The translations under genes and the position numbers were made by a program. A DNA stretch of 53,405 nt. Source: Salinicola endophyticus. Its GTDB lineage: Bacteria; Pseudomonadota; Gammaproteobacteria; Pseudomonadales; Halomonadaceae. The notes beneath the pieces were generated by a model. That model saw only the letters and a program-made list of their open reading frames with translations, was not told where the DNA came from and ran no database searches. Numbering within the stretch: the stretch's first letter is position 1; each line of letters starts with the position of its first letter. The stretch lies in contig NZ_PZJO01000002.1 in assembly GCF_003206575.1 (NCBI RefSeq), positions 284,723 to 338,127 on the forward strand. Direction: 5' to 3'. Below, one piece after another: positions 1 through 9,718 of the stretch.

Positions 1-56
1 CGGGGCCTCTGCGTTACGGGTGCGGCAATGGCGCTCAGCCGCCGGCCGTCTGCGGG

Positions 57-1457
57 TTAATCACCGGCCGTCTCCAGGCTCCAACGGGTGCCCTCACGGG
101 AGTCCTTGAGCACGATACCCAGCGCCGCCAGCTCGTCGCGAATACGGTCGGCGGCGGCAAAATCGCGCTCGCGCTTGGCCTGTGCCCGCGCCTCGATACG
201 CGCTTCGATCTCCGCCTCTGCCAGCGGCAGCGCCTGGGCGCCGGCCTTGAGAAATGCTGCCGGCTCGCGTTCGAGCAGACCCAGCATTCCGGCCAGCCGC
301 TTGAGTTCGAACGCCAGCGCTGCGGCCCGCGGCATATCCGCATCACGCAGGCGATTGACCTCGCGCACCAGTTCGAACAGCACCGACAGCGCCTCGGGGG
401 TGTTGAAGTCGTCGTTCATCGCCGCGCTGAAACGTGCCGCATAGTCCGGCTCGACTTCGCCCTGGCACGGTTCGATGCCATCCAGCGCGTGATAGAAGCG
501 CTCCAGCGAGCGCCGCGCCTCGCCAAGGGAGGCCGGCGCGTAATTGATCGCGCTGCGATAGTGGCTGGCCACCAGCAAGTAGCGCACCACCTCCGCATCA
601 TGACTCTCGAGCACTTCGCGAATCGTGAAGAAGTTGCCCAGCGACTTGGACATCTTCTCCTGATCGACGCGCACCGCCCCGGCGTGCATCCACACATTGA
701 CATAGGGCTTGCCGGTGGCGGCCTCGCTCTGGGCGATCTCGTTCTCATGGTGGGGAAAGGTCAGATCCGGCCCGCCGCCATGAATGTCGAAGGTCTCGCC
801 CAGGCAGCAGGTGGACATCGCCGAGCACTCGATGTGCCAGCCCGGACGCCCCTCGCTCCAGGGCGAGGGCCAACTTGCCTCGCCCGGCTTGGCCGCCTTC
901 CACAGCACGAAGTCGAGCGGGTCCTCCTTGTGCGTATCGACCTCGACCCGCGCCCCGGCCCGCATCTCGTCCAGGTTGCGGTTGTTGAGCTTGCCGTAGG
1001 CGGCGAACCGACGCACGCGGTAGTAAACGTCACCGTTGTCCGCGGCATAGGCGTAACCGTTGTCGATCAGGCGCTGGATCATCGCCACGATCTCGCCGAT
1101 ATGGCCCGTGGCGCGGGGCTCCAGATCCGGGCGCAGTACGCCCAGGCGCGCCTCGTCTTCGTGCATTGCTGCGATCATGCGCTCGGTCAGTGCCGAGATC
1201 GGCTCGCCGTTCTCGTCGGCGCGCTTGAGAATCTTGTCGTCGATATCGGTGATATTGCGCACATAGGTCACGTCGAGCCCGGTCTGACGCAGCCAGCGGG
1301 TGATCACGTCGAAGGCCACCATCACCCGGGCGTGCCCCAGGTGGCAGTAGTCGTAGACCGTCATGCCGCAAACGTACATGCGCAGCTTGCCGGGCTCGAT
1401 CGGTTCCAGCGGCGCCTTGCGCCGCGTCAGCGTGTTATAGACCTGCAGCTCGCTCAT
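57..1457 (-). CDS. cysS: cysteinyl-tRNA synthetase
   Basis: Charges tRNA-Cys with cysteine in the cytoplasm; class I synthetase of 466 residues. The HLGH signature lies at residues 39-42 and KMSKS at 268-272. The zinc ligands C30, C211, H236 and E240 have the spacing known from the E. coli enzyme. The frame is open for 29 more codons upstream, inside glnS, but that part resembles no CysS, so the start is placed at the [14 protein letters not shown] N-terminus. Its ATG overlaps the glnS stop as ATGA, so the two genes are probably one translationally coupled operon. No T-rich terminator is visible in the 56 bases after the stop at the window edge. Confidence 0.97.
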   Translation of the reverse strand: MSELQVYNTLTRRKAPLEPIEPGKLRMYVCGMTVYDYCHLGHARVMVAFDVITRWLRQTGLDVTYVRNITDIDDKILKRADENGEPISALTERMIAAMHEDEARLGVLRPDLEPRATGHIGEIVAMIQRLIDNGYAYAADNGDVYYRVRRFAAYGKLNNRNLDEMRAGARVEVDTHKEDPLDFVLWKAAKPGEASWPSPWSEGRPGWHIECSAMSTCCLGETFDIHGGGPDLTFPHHENEIAQSEAATGKPYVNVWMHAGAVRVDQEKMSKSLGNFFTIREVLESHDAEVVRYLLVASHYRSAINYAPASLGEARRSLERFYHALDGIEPCQGEVEPDYAARFSAAMNDDFNTPEALSVLFELVREVNRLRDADMPRAAALAFELKRLAGMLGLLEREPAAFLKAGAQALPLAEAEIEARIEARAQAKRERDFAAADRIRDELAALGIVLKDSREGTRWSLETAGD

Positions 1458-3166
1458 GCCGTCCCCTGCTGCTTCTGCTGAATCTTGGCCCAGGAGTCCT
1501 TGAGCCCGACCGTGCGATTGAACACCAGCTTGCCATCGCGACAAGCGTGGCGGTCGGCGCAGAAGTAGCCCACACGCTCGAACTGATAGCGCGCCTCGGG
1601 CGCCGCATCGGCCAGCGCCGGCTCGGCAATGCCGTGCACGGTGACCAGCGACTCGGGGTTGAGATGGTCGAGGAAGTCGGCATCCTTGTCGCGATCCGGC
1701 GCCTCGTCGAGAAACAGGTTGTCGTAGAGGCGCACTTCGACCGGCACGCCGTGCTCGGCGCTGACCCAGTGGATCACCCCTTTCACCTTGCGCCCCTCGG
1801 GATTCTTGCCCAGGGTCTCGAAGTCGACAGAGCAGTGCAGCGCCGTGATCTCGCCGCCATCGTCCTTGATCACTTCATCGCAGCGGATCACGTAGCCGTT
1901 GCGCAGACGCACTTCCTTGCCCGGCGCCAGCCGGAAGAACTTCTTCGGCGGCTCCTCCATGAAGTCGTCACGGTCGATCCAGATCTCGCGGGTCAGCGGC
2001 AGGCGCCGGGTCCCCATGTCATCGCGCGCAGGATGCCCCGGCACCTCGAACACCTCGCCATGGTCGGCGGCGACATTGGTCAGCACCACCTTGATCGGAT
2101 TGAGCACGCACATCGCCCGCGGCGCGTTGTCCTCCAGGTCGGAGCGAATCGCAAAGTGCAGCATGGCGATATCGACCACATTGGCCGCCCGGCTGACCCC
2201 GGTCATGTCGCAGAACTTGCGCAGCGAGGCCGGCGTGTAACCGCGCCGGCGCAGCCCCGAGATGGTGGGCATGCGCGGATCGTCCCAGCCGTCCACCACC
2301 TGCTCGTCGACCAGCAGCTTGAGTTTGCGCTTGGAGGTCACGGTGTAGTTGACGTTCATCCGCGCGAACTCGGTCTGGCGCGGCTGCGAGGGCACCGGCA
2401 GGTGTGCCAGGAACCACTCGTAGAGCGGGCGGTGATCCTCGAACTCGAGCGTGCAAAGGGAGTGCGTGATGCCCTCGATCGCATCCGACTGCCCGTGGGC
2501 GAAGTCATAGGAGGGGTAGATCTTCCAGGCATCGCCGGTCTGATGGTGATGCGCGTGGCGGATACGATAGAGGATCGGATCACGCAGGTTGATGTTGGGC
2601 GCGGCCATGTCGATCTTGGCCCGCAGCACCTTGGCCCCCTCGGCGAACTCGCCCACCCGCATGCGCTCCAGCAGGTCGAGGTTCTCCTCCACCCCACGTT
2701 CTCGGTAGGGGCTCGGCCGGCCCGGCTCGGTCAGGGTGCCGCGGTACTCGCGGATCTCTTCCGGCGAGAGATCGTCGACATAGGCCAGACCTTCGCGCAC
2801 CAGGTGCTGAGCCCAGGCATAGAGCTGGTCGAAGTAGCTAGAGGCATAGCGCACCTCACCGCTCCAGCGATAGCCGAGCCACTCGATATCCTCGCGAATG
2901 GCATCGATGTAGGCCTGCTCCTCCTTGGCCGGATTGGTGTCGTCGAAGCGCAGATGACAGTGGCCGCCGAACTGTTCCGCCAGACCGAAGTTGACCCAGA
3001 TCGACTTGGCGTGGCCGATGTGCAGGAAGCCGTTGGGCTCCGGCGGGAAACGGGTCACGATCGTCTGGGCCTGCCCCGATTCGATCTCGTCACGAATCTG
3101 ATTGCGCAGAAAATTCGGGGCTCCGTGCTGGGTATCGTCGTTCTCGACGCGACTCTCGACGCTCAT
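1454..3166 (-). CDS. glnS: glutaminyl-tRNA synthetase
   Basis: Class I synthetase that attaches glutamine to tRNA-Gln; 570 residues, close to E. coli GlnS (about 554). [15 protein letters not shown] at about 41-55 carries the HIGH motif (49-52), and a TSKRKL stretch stands for the KMSKS loop. The frame extends 33 codons further upstream, but the family N-terminus fits MSVESRV, giving a short extension before the conserved NFLRNQI block. An AGAGG lies about 13 bases before this ATG, rather far for a ribosome site. The gene is upstream of cysS in the same operon (4-base overlap) and divergent from ppiB, the arrangement I recall from pseudomonads. Confidence 0.96.
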   Translation of the reverse strand: MSVESRVENDDTQHGAPNFLRNQIRDEIESGQAQTIVTRFPPEPNGFLHIGHAKSIWVNFGLAEQFGGHCHLRFDDTNPAKEEQAYIDAIREDIEWLGYRWSGEVRYASSYFDQLYAWAQHLVREGLAYVDDLSPEEIREYRGTLTEPGRPSPYRERGVEENLDLLERMRVGEFAEGAKVLRAKIDMAAPNINLRDPILYRIRHAHHHQTGDAWKIYPSYDFAHGQSDAIEGITHSLCTLEFEDHRPLYEWFLAHLPVPSQPRQTEFARMNVNYTVTSKRKLKLLVDEQVVDGWDDPRMPTISGLRRRGYTPASLRKFCDMTGVSRAANVVDIAMLHFAIRSDLEDNAPRAMCVLNPIKVVLTNVAADHGEVFEVPGHPARDDMGTRRLPLTREIWIDRDDFMEEPPKKFFRLAPGKEVRLRNGYVIRCDEVIKDDGGEITALHCSVDFETLGKNPEGRKVKGVIHWVSAEHGVPVEVRLYDNLFLDEAPDRDKDADFLDHLNPESLVTVHGIAEPALADAAPEARYQFERVGYFCADRHACRDGKLVFNRTVGLKDSWAKIQQKQQGTA

Positions 3167-3240
3167 GGAATGCAGACAACCTCTGTAATTCGTCGGACCG
3201 TGCAGTGACGGCGCTGGTGAAGGCAGGTTAACACGCGTGA

Positions 3241-3278
3241 CGGGCGGTTTCTCCCGCCCGCGCAAAGCGGCTATTATA
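3241..3278. promoter_or_regulatory. candidate divergent promoter region between glnS and ppiB
   Basis: A 7-bp inverted repeat (CGGGCGG at 3241-3247, CCGCCCG at 3254-3260) is followed by TATTATA at 3272-3278. Read leftward this contains a perfect TATAAT (3278 to 3273) for glnS; read rightward it gives TATTAT for ppiB. No convincing -35 box sits at 16-18 bp on either side, so only the -10 elements are supported. Confidence 0.3.
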
Positions 3279-3346
3279 GCGCGACGCGCGGTCCCGGCGC
3301 CAAGCCAGCGCCGGCCCGGAACACGCCCTTTCGCTCAGGAAATATC

Positions 3347-3838
3347 ATGATCGTTCTGCACACCAATCACGGCATCATCAAACTCGAGCTGGACGCCGAC
3401 AAGGCGCCCAAGACGGCGGCCAATTTCGAGCAATACGTCCGCGACGGCCACTACGATGGCACCCTGTTCCACCGTGTGATCGATGGCTTCATGGTCCAGG
3501 GCGGCGGCTTCGACACCGATTTCGAGCAGAAAGCGACACGGGCGCCGATCGAGAACGAAGCCGATAACGGCCTCACCAACCAGAAGGGCAGCGTTGCCAT
3601 GGCGCGTACCCAGGACCCGCACTCGGCCAGCGCGCAGTTCTTCATCAACGTCTCCGACAACGACTTCCTCAACCACCGCGACAAGAGCCTGCCGGGCTGG
3701 GGCTACTGCGTGTTCGGTCACGTCGTCGAAGGTATGGACGTGGTCGAGCGCATCCGTCAGGTGGCCACCGGGCGCCGCGGCATGCACAGCGACGTGCCGG
3801 TCGAAGATGTCATCATCGAACGCGCCGAAGTCGTCTGA
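3347..3838 (+). CDS. ppiB: peptidyl-prolyl cis-trans isomerase B (cytoplasmic cyclophilin)
   Basis: Catalyses cis-trans isomerisation of prolyl bonds during protein folding. The 163 residues form one cyclophilin domain with [13 protein letters not shown] at 41-53 (catalytic R43, Q51) and QFFIN at 97-101. There is no signal peptide, so this is the cytoplasmic PpiB type rather than periplasmic PpiA. AGGAAAT lies just before the ATG and serves as ribosome site. lpxH follows 59 bp downstream on the same strand, so the two may be co-transcribed; the grouping cysS/ppiB/lpxH is a common gammaproteobacterial arrangement. Confidence 0.97.
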   Translation: MIVLHTNHGIIKLELDADKAPKTAANFEQYVRDGHYDGTLFHRVIDGFMVQGGGFDTDFEQKATRAPIENEADNGLTNQKGSVAMARTQDPHSASAQFFINVSDNDFLNHRDKSLPGWGYCVFGHVVEGMDVVERIRQVATGRRGMHSDVPVEDVIIERAEVV

Positions 3839-3897
3839 ACGGCCACCGTTCGCCGCCCCCTAACGCCTTACCGACCGCCACAGCCATCGAGTCCGCC

Positions 3898-4623
3898 ATG
3901 CAACTGCTGATCGCCGACCTTCATCTGCAACCCGACCAGCCCGAGATCGCCCAGGGTTTCATCGACTACCTGCGCGGCCCCGCCCGCGAGGCGTCGGCGC
4001 TAACCATTCTCGGAGACCTGTTCGAAGCCTGGATCGGCGATGACTACCGCGGCGAGTTCGAGCAGCGCATCATCGCCGAACTGCGCGCCTGCCACGACGC
4101 CGGCACGCGACTCGCCTTCATGCACGGCAATCGTGACTTCCTGATCGGTGAAGCCTTCGCCGCCGACAGCGGCTGCGCCCTGCTCGAAGATCCCACCGTG
4201 ATGGAACTGGGCGGCCAACGCGCGCTGCTGATGCACGGTGACAGCCTGTGCACCGGCGACAGCGCCTATATGGCCTTCCGCCGCCAGGCCCGCGACCCGG
4301 CGTGGCAAGCACAGATCCTGGCGCTGCCGGTGGAGGAGCGCCTGGCGCTGGCGCGCAAGCTGCGCCAGCAGTCCGGCGAGGCCAACTCCAACAAGGCCGA
4401 GGACATCATGGATGTGACCCCGGCGGCGGCGGTCGACACGCTGCGCGAGCATGAATCGCGGCTGCTGATCCACGGCCACACCCACCGTCCGGCGGTGCAC
4501 GAGCTGGAGGTCGACGGCGAGCGCGCTCAGCGCTACGTCATCGGCGACTGGCGGCCGAATCAGGGCTGGCAGCTGAGAGTCGAGGGCGACAGCCTGACAC
4601 TGGAGTCGTTTGCCCTGGCCTGA
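3898..4623 (+). CDS. lpxH: UDP-2,3-diacylglucosamine diphosphatase
   Basis: Lipid A biosynthesis: hydrolyses UDP-2,3-diacylglucosamine to lipid X and UMP at the inner face of the cytoplasmic membrane. Metallophosphoesterase of 241 residues (E. coli 240). Metal-binding motifs are in order: DLH at 7-9, GD at 39-40 followed by LFEAWIGDD, GNRD at 77-80, HGD at 113-115 and HGHTH at 192-196. The family length and all five motifs are intact. It follows ppiB and is convergent with the large regulator gene downstream. Presence of LpxH supports a Gram-negative beta/gamma lineage. Confidence 0.96.
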   Translation: MQLLIADLHLQPDQPEIAQGFIDYLRGPAREASALTILGDLFEAWIGDDYRGEFEQRIIAELRACHDAGTRLAFMHGNRDFLIGEAFAADSGCALLEDPTVMELGGQRALLMHGDSLCTGDSAYMAFRRQARDPAWQAQILALPVEERLALARKLRQQSGEANSNKAEDIMDVTPAAAVDTLREHESRLLIHGHTHRPAVHELEVDGERAQRYVIGDWRPNQGWQLRVEGDSLTLESFALA

Positions 4624-4643
4624 ACCTGCCCTTCCCTCAAGCT

Positions 4644-4676
4644 GCCCCGCCTGAGCCCGCCCACGGGCGGCGGGGC
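4644..4676. terminator. strong hairpin between convergent genes
   Basis: GCCCCGCC (4644-4651) pairs with GGCGGGGC (4669-4676), and inside it GCCCG pairs with CGGGC, giving a GC-rich stem of 13 bp with a small bulge. No T run follows on either strand, so it is a stabilising or Rho-assisted 3' end for lpxH rather than a classical intrinsic terminator. The rest of 4624-4806 shows nothing recognisable. Confidence 0.4.
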
Positions 4677-4806
4677 CAGCGGTTCCCCAGCGCCAACTTC
4701 CTGGCGCACCGTTTATCCTGCGACGCCGCTGCCCATGCCGCGGAGCACCTGCCTAGCCCACTGTGTCACCTCCCCGGAGGCGCGTCTCTTGCCGGCCATC
4801 CGCGTA

Positions 4807-7800
4807 TCAGCCATGCCGCGCCCGGGTCGAGGCGGCCCGGCGGCCACGTCGGGGGCGCTGCGGCGGACGCGCGTCGGCGCTGACGTTGTCCAGCAGCGTG
4901 CGCCAGCGAATCAGTACCGGCGCATCGGAGAGCGCGACCTCGCCCAGGCGATAGCGCAGCGCCTGCTGGCTCTCGGCATCGTCGGGGTTCACCAGCGTCA
5001 GCCACAGCGCCAGGCTGTGCAGTTCGAGGTGGGCACAGCTGGCTTCTTCCGCCCAGGTTCTCGCCTCGGCGATCAGCGCCTCGATCTCGGCCAGCGGCCG
5101 GCCCTGACGATGCTGGATCCGCGCCATCTGCAGCAGCAGCTGCGGCAGCATGGTCGAGCGGTTGTCACGGGCCTGCTCCAGACACGGCAGCAGGTAGTGC
5201 GCCGCACGCTCGAGCTGATCGAGCGCCAGACAGGCATCGCCGTACCATAGCGAGGCGCGCTGGTGGCGGGCCCGGCCGGTGAGTTCGATCAACCGCTCGA
5301 CCCCCGCCTCGACCTGATCCAGCCCGGCCGTATCACCCGCCAGCGCCTGCCCCCAGCCGAGCACGCAGAGCGCCTCCAGATGCCAGCGCTGCAGATCCCG
5401 CGAGCGGGTCATCTCGAAGGCACGCTGGCCGCGCTCCAGGGCCAGATGGACATGCCCCAACTGACGGTAGAGAGAGGCGGCGAAGATCAGCGCCATGGCC
5501 AGCGACGCCGGGTGGCGAATGCTCTCCGCCAGCCGGATCGCCGCCTCCATCTGCTGTTCGGCGCGACGGTAATCGCCGCGCAGGCAGAGCGCCCAGCTCT
5601 GGTAGCAGCTGGCCGCCACCTGCGGGTGATCGGAGTAAGGCAGCCACTCGAGCACCATCGGCTGGTGCAGTGGATCGATCTGCTCCAGATGCTCGAAGGC
5701 CCGCCCTACCTGCCCGCTCCAGTACTCGCCATAGGCGCGGGCATAGAGCGCCAGGCGACGGTAGCGCGGGTCGTCGATCCGCTGCGCCAGCTCGCGCAGG
5801 TGCTCGGCCAGGGCGTCGGCATCGCGGTTGGCGTAACGCTGGCTGGCGCCGACCCAGAGCCCCCAGGTGACCAGGAAGGCCTGATCCTCGGCACCCTCCT
5901 CCTGGGCGGGGCCATCGCGCCACAGCTGCTGCGCCTCGATGAAGCACGCCTGGGCCGGACGCGAACCATGCCCTTCCAGCGCGTAGTAGGCCTGACCCTG
6001 CACCGTCAGCAGGCTGATACGCCTTTCGGCCGCACCGCCCACGCCACGCGCCAGACAGCCCAGTCCGGCTTCGGCCAAGCGCAGTGCGGTGCGATTGGCG
6101 CTGGCGCGCAGGGCGCCACGCGCCGCCATCTCGAAGTAGCGTGCGCCGCGCCCCGGGTCACCGCTGCGCTGCAGGTGTTCGGCGAAATCGCCGGGATGGC
6201 GGCTGATCCAGGCCGGGCGCTGGGACTCGATCAGCGCTACCAGGCGGCCGTGCAGGGTCACGCGCACATCCTGGGGGCAAGACAGATAGGCGGCCTCGTG
6301 CAACAGCGGGTGGGTGAACTGGAAATCGAAGGGGGCGGCCTCGCACGGCTCGATGATCTCAAGCCGGCGCATCTGCTCGAGTGCCGCCCGCAGCGCCGCA
6401 TCAGTGGTGTCGAGACACGCCCTGAGCAGCGCGGTCTCGAACTGGCGTCCGCACACCGCCGCCATGTGCGCCACGCTGCGATCCTGATGCAGTTGATCGA
6501 TACGACTGGCGAGCAAGCCGAGCAGCCCGCGCGGCAAGGCGGCGGCATCGAGGGTGCGCCCCTCCCGGCGATCGATCTCGAGCCAGCGGCAGATCTCCTG
6601 CAGATAGAGGGGCACGCCCTCGCAGCGCGCGATCAGCTGCTCGCGCAGTAACGGATCCAGCGTCAGGCAGTGGCGCCGGGCGAGCACGTCGAGCATCTCG
6701 GCCGACTGCTCGGCCCCCAGGCGACCGAGCGCGATCTGCTGGTCCCAGTTGAGCCGGATCGAGGGCATCTCGCGATTCTGATGCGAGGCCAGCAGCAGCA
6801 GCGAGGAGTGGATCGGCAAGCGCACCTGCAGGTTGTAAAGCACCTTGAGTGAAGGCTCGTCGAGCCACTGCAGATCGTCGATGATCATCACCAGCGGCCG
6901 GCGCGGCGCGGTCAACCGCAGGATCAACGACTGGGTCAGATGGCTGACCAGCTCCACCGCCTCCTCCGCCGCCTCGCGGCTGGTGACTTCACGCACCAGC
7001 ACGTCGAGCAGCAGGCGGCGCCGCTCGGCGCCGATCTTGGCCAGGGTCGGCGTGGCATCGATCAACGCCTCCAGGCTGGCGAGCGCCGGCTCTGCGCCGA
7101 GATGCCAGCGCAGCAGCGACTGCACCACCGCATAGGGCGTCTGGCTCGACAGCCGTGTGGTCTGGCGCCAGAACAGCGCGACGTCCTCGTGCTGCAGACA
7201 TTCGCGGAAACGAATCATCAGCGCCGACTTGCCGATCCCGGTATCGCCCAGCACCAGAAGGCTCTGACGCAGCCCCAGCGCAACCCGGGCCAGGGCATCA
7301 CGCAGCTGGCGCAACTCGGCATCGCGCCCCAGCAGGCTCGGCACTCGGGCCACCCGTCCGCCGTCGCCGGACGCCAACGCCAGGGCGCGCCGCACGACCC
7401 GCCCATCGGCGCTCAGCAGACGCGGCGTCAGCCGCGCCTGCAGATCGAACGCCGGCGGCAGGTGCTGGCTGGCATTGAGCGAAATCATCAGCTCCCCCGG
7501 CTCGGCCATCGCCAGCATCGCCAGCGCGACCTGGGTGACGTCGCCGAGCGGATCGATGGTGCGGCGCTCCGGCAGCCAGATCACCCGGCCGCTATCCAGT
7601 CCCGCACAGAGGGTAAAGGCGGGCGGCGGCGCACCGCCCTCCCAGCACGCCGCGACCTGCGCCGAGAGCCCCTGCTGACAGTGATCGTAGAGCGCCACCA
7701 GCTCGGCCAATTGGTGTGTCGGGCCGTGGGTGGCGAAGCAGGCCAGCCCTACCCCGCTACCCACCGCCGCCTGCCAGAAGCCGCCGAGCTGATGACACTG

Positions 7801-8721
7801 GGTCTCCAACCAGCGGAACAGCTGATCCTGCAGGGTCAGGCAGGCCAGCGCCTGACCGATATCGTTGCCGCTCTCCGGTGGCTTGAGTGCGATCGCCATG
7901 ATCGCCACTTGACGAAAGTCGATCTCTGCCGCCGAGTAGCCGGCCATCGGTGCCGCGGGAGCCGGCGGCGGCACCGCACGCTCCGCCGCCGGGGTGACGT
8001 CCGACCAGTCGCCGGCGAACTGCAGGAACCCGGCGCTGGGCTGCTCGCCGGAGAGCGCCAGCTGACGCAGCAGGGAGTGGAAGCACTCACGTGCGGCGGC
8101 CACCTGACCATGACCGGCGAGGCAGCGGATCAGTTGCTCCTGGAACGCCGCATGCTCGGGAAAGCGCGTCACCAGCACCCGCAGTAGCGCCTCGGGCAGC
8201 GTCCGTACCTTGGCCAGGGTGCGCTCGGCGTAATCGATTACCCGGTCACGCCAGTCGCCGCGCGCCTGCGTCAGCCAGTGGCTGAAGGCCTCGCACTGGG
8301 GCAGCGCCAGCTCCGCCACCAGCTCGCCGCGGTAGTCATTCAAGAGCTTCTCGAGCCGTGCGACATCCGGCACCAGCGCGAGCTCACGCTCGATCTCGCG
8401 CAGGTCCCATGCCACCGAGGTCGGCGGCACGCAGGCGATGGTCTGGCGGGTGACCGTCAGCGACGCCTCGCCACACTCGCCCAGGGCGTGACGCAGCGAG
8501 TGCAGCGCATGGCGCAGGTTGGTCCGCGCGGATTTGAGGCTCTGGTCCGGCCACAGCAGCGCCGCCAGCTGCGCGCGGCTGACCGGACCGTGCTGCAGCA
8601 GCAGATAGACCAGCAGCGCCTTGACCTTGTCGTAGCTGAACTGGGTCAGCGTAGTGGCATCCTGGCGCAGGCCGAACTGCCCGAACAGGGTCAGGGTCGT
8701 GGTAGCGGATGGCCGAGTCAT
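4807..8721 (-). CDS. large SARP/BTAD-type transcriptional regulator with degenerate cyclase-like domain, AAA ATPase and helical-repeat tail
   Basis: Predicted signal-integrating regulator of 1304 residues; target unknown. Residues 1-100 form an OmpR/SARP-type winged helix (SYDKVKALLVYLLL, NLRHALHSLRHALG). Residues 105-240 look like a bacterial transcriptional activation (BTAD) helical domain. After a Pro/Ala linker (about 245-265), residues 270-425 resemble a class III nucleotidyl cyclase homology domain, but the metal-binding Asp of the first strand is missing (VAIMAIALKP), so it is probably a non-catalytic sensor. Residues 462-720 are an AAA/STAND ATPase with Walker A GDTGIGKS (492-499) and Walker B VMIIDD (611-616). 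The remaining 500 or so residues are alpha-helical, TPR/MalT-like repeats. GAGGAG precedes the ATG. It stands alone; miaE lies upstream, in the same direction, 52 bp away. Confidence 0.85.
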   Translation of the reverse strand: MTRPSATTTLTLFGQFGLRQDATTLTQFSYDKVKALLVYLLLQHGPVSRAQLAALLWPDQSLKSARTNLRHALHSLRHALGECGEASLTVTRQTIACVPPTSVAWDLREIERELALVPDVARLEKLLNDYRGELVAELALPQCEAFSHWLTQARGDWRDRVIDYAERTLAKVRTLPEALLRVLVTRFPEHAAFQEQLIRCLAGHGQVAAARECFHSLLRQLALSGEQPSAGFLQFAGDWSDVTPAAERAVPPPAPAAPMAGYSAAEIDFRQVAIMAIALKPPESGNDIGQALACLTLQDQLFRWLETQCHQLGGFWQAAVGSGVGLACFATHGPTHQLAELVALYDHCQQGLSAQVAACWEGGAPPPAFTLCAGLDSGRVIWLPERRTIDPLGDVTQVALAMLAMAEPGELMISLNASQHLPPAFDLQARLTPRLLSADGRVVRRALALASGDGGRVARVPSLLGRDAELRQLRDALARVALGLRQSLLVLGDTGIGKSALMIRFRECLQHEDVALFWRQTTRLSSQTPYAVVQSLLRWHLGAEPALASLEALIDATPTLAKIGAERRRLLLDVLVREVTSREAAEEAVELVSHLTQSLILRLTAPRRPLVMIIDDLQWLDEPSLKVLYNLQVRLPIHSSLLLLASHQNREMPSIRLNWDQQIALGRLGAEQSAEMLDVLARRHCLTLDPLLREQLIARCEGVPLYLQEICRWLEIDRREGRTLDAAALPRGLLGLLASRIDQLHQDRSVAHMAAVCGRQFETALLRACLDTTDAALRAALEQMRRLEIIEPCEAAPFDFQFTHPLLHEAAYLSCPQDVRVTLHGRLVALIESQRPAWISRHPGDFAEHLQRSGDPGRGARYFEMAARGALRASANRTALRLAEAGLGCLARGVGGAAERRISLLTVQGQAYYALEGHGSRPAQACFIEAQQLWRDGPAQEEGAEDQAFLVTWGLWVGASQRYANRDADALAEHLRELAQRIDDPRYRRLALYARAYGEYWSGQVGRAFEHLEQIDPLHQPMVLEWLPYSDHPQVAASCYQSWALCLRGDYRRAEQQMEAAIRLAESIRHPASLAMALIFAASLYRQLGHVHLALERGQRAFEMTRSRDLQRWHLEALCVLGWGQALAGDTAGLDQVEAGVERLIELTGRARHQRASLWYGDACLALDQLERAAHYLLPCLEQARDNRSTMLPQLLLQMARIQHRQGRPLAEIEALIAEARTWAEEASCAHLELHSLALWLTLVNPDDAESQQALRYRLGEVALSDAPVLIRWRTLLDNVSADARPPQRPRRGRRAASTRARHG

Positions 8722-8773
8722 GCATCTCCTCGAAGGGGCCCTGCGCCGCGCCCGCGGCTGGCGTCAGCCGCCG

Positions 8774-9415
8774 TCATACCGCGGCCGGCACTCCGCTATG
8801 GAAGCGAAAGTGGGTGTCCGTGTCCTCGATCAGGGCACGCTCATGGGCGGCGAAGCAGGCAATCCGTTCCGCCACCGCCGGCGCGCCGGCATAGCGCTGG
8901 GCAAGCCCGATATAGTCCTCGAAATGGCGCCCTTCCGAGCGCACCAGCGAGCGATAGAACTTGGCCAACTGCGCGTCGAGCCGCGGGATCAGCCGCGCAA
9001 AGCGCTCGCACGAGCGTGCCTCGATGAAGGCGCCGACGATCAGGATGTCGATCAGTCGCTGCGGCTCGTCGCGCGCCACGTGACGCCGCAGCCCCTCGGC
9101 GTAGCGTGACGCCTGCAGATGGCTATAGTCGACCCCCCGCTCCTGCATGATCGCCACCACCTGCTCGAAATGCAGGAGCTCCTCCCGCGCCAGCTGCGAC
9201 ATCTTGGTCAGCAGCTCCGGGCGATCGACATAGCGGAACATCAGGCTCATGGCGGTGGAGGCCGCCTTCTTCTCGCACTGGGCATGGTCGATCAGCAGCA
9301 GTGCCGGATTGGCGAGCGCCGCCTCGATCCAGCTCTCGGGGGTCGCGCAGGGCAGGAACTCGAGCAGTTCCCGCGGCAGCGTGGCGTCGGTCTCGGTAGC
9401 GGTATAAGCGGTCAT
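8774..9415 (-). CDS. miaE: tRNA-(ms2io6A)37 hydroxylase
   Basis: Diiron monooxygenase that hydroxylates the isopentenyl group of ms2i6A at tRNA position 37. It is 213 residues from ATG 9415; a TTG at 9436 would add seven residues and has a GAGG upstream, so the start is not settled. Ferritin-like helices carry the expected ligands: a Glu in QCEKKAA (47-52), E79-x-x-H82 in EELLHFE, Glu residues in IEARSCERF (131-139) and E161-x-x-H164 in SEGRHFEDY. Its partners miaA and miaB are not in this window. The gene is transcribed toward the large regulator, and co-transcription is possible. Confidence 0.93.
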   Translation of the reverse strand: MTAYTATETDATLPRELLEFLPCATPESWIEAALANPALLLIDHAQCEKKAASTAMSLMFRYVDRPELLTKMSQLAREELLHFEQVVAIMQERGVDYSHLQASRYAEGLRRHVARDEPQRLIDILIVGAFIEARSCERFARLIPRLDAQLAKFYRSLVRSEGRHFEDYIGLAQRYAGAPAVAERIACFAAHERALIEDTDTHFRFHSGVPAAV

Positions 9416-9569
9416 GGCGATGTCGTCCGTGGGCAATCTCGGGCGGCCTCATGTTAGGGAAAGCCTGCGCAAATGTCTCCACGTACACCGTCGTCGACGC
9501 GGCGAGCCCCGTCACGGGCCGGCGCGTCACCCGCCGAGCGGCGCCATGGCGGGGCTTGCGCGCCTCGCC

Positions 9570-9598
9570 TTAACATTGTCGACAGTTTCACGTAGACT
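9570..9598 (+). promoter_or_regulatory. candidate sigma-70 promoter for acnB
   Basis: TTAACA (9570-9575, five of six to consensus) and TAGACT (9593-9598, four of six) are separated by exactly 17 bp. They sit 120 bp upstream of the acnB GTG in the 303-bp gap between miaE and acnB. The rest of that gap shows no gene. Confidence 0.5.
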
Positions 9599-9718
9599 GC
9601 GCAGCGCCCACCGCAGCCGGTCGTTTGCCGCCGCCCTCCCCACCGCTCCCGGCGGGGCCGTCGCGCGCTGCCACCGCCGCTCTCGCTGCGGGCTCTGACA
9701 TTAGATGAGGGTTCAACC

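Noticed and set aside
489-1481. Long + strand frame opposite cysS
   Set aside because: High-GC antisense shadow of a certain gene; no family resemblance.
5263-8187. Two long + strand frames opposite the large regulator
   Set aside because: Low-complexity Gln/Arg/Ala antisense translations; the minus-strand protein has defined domains and a ribosome site.
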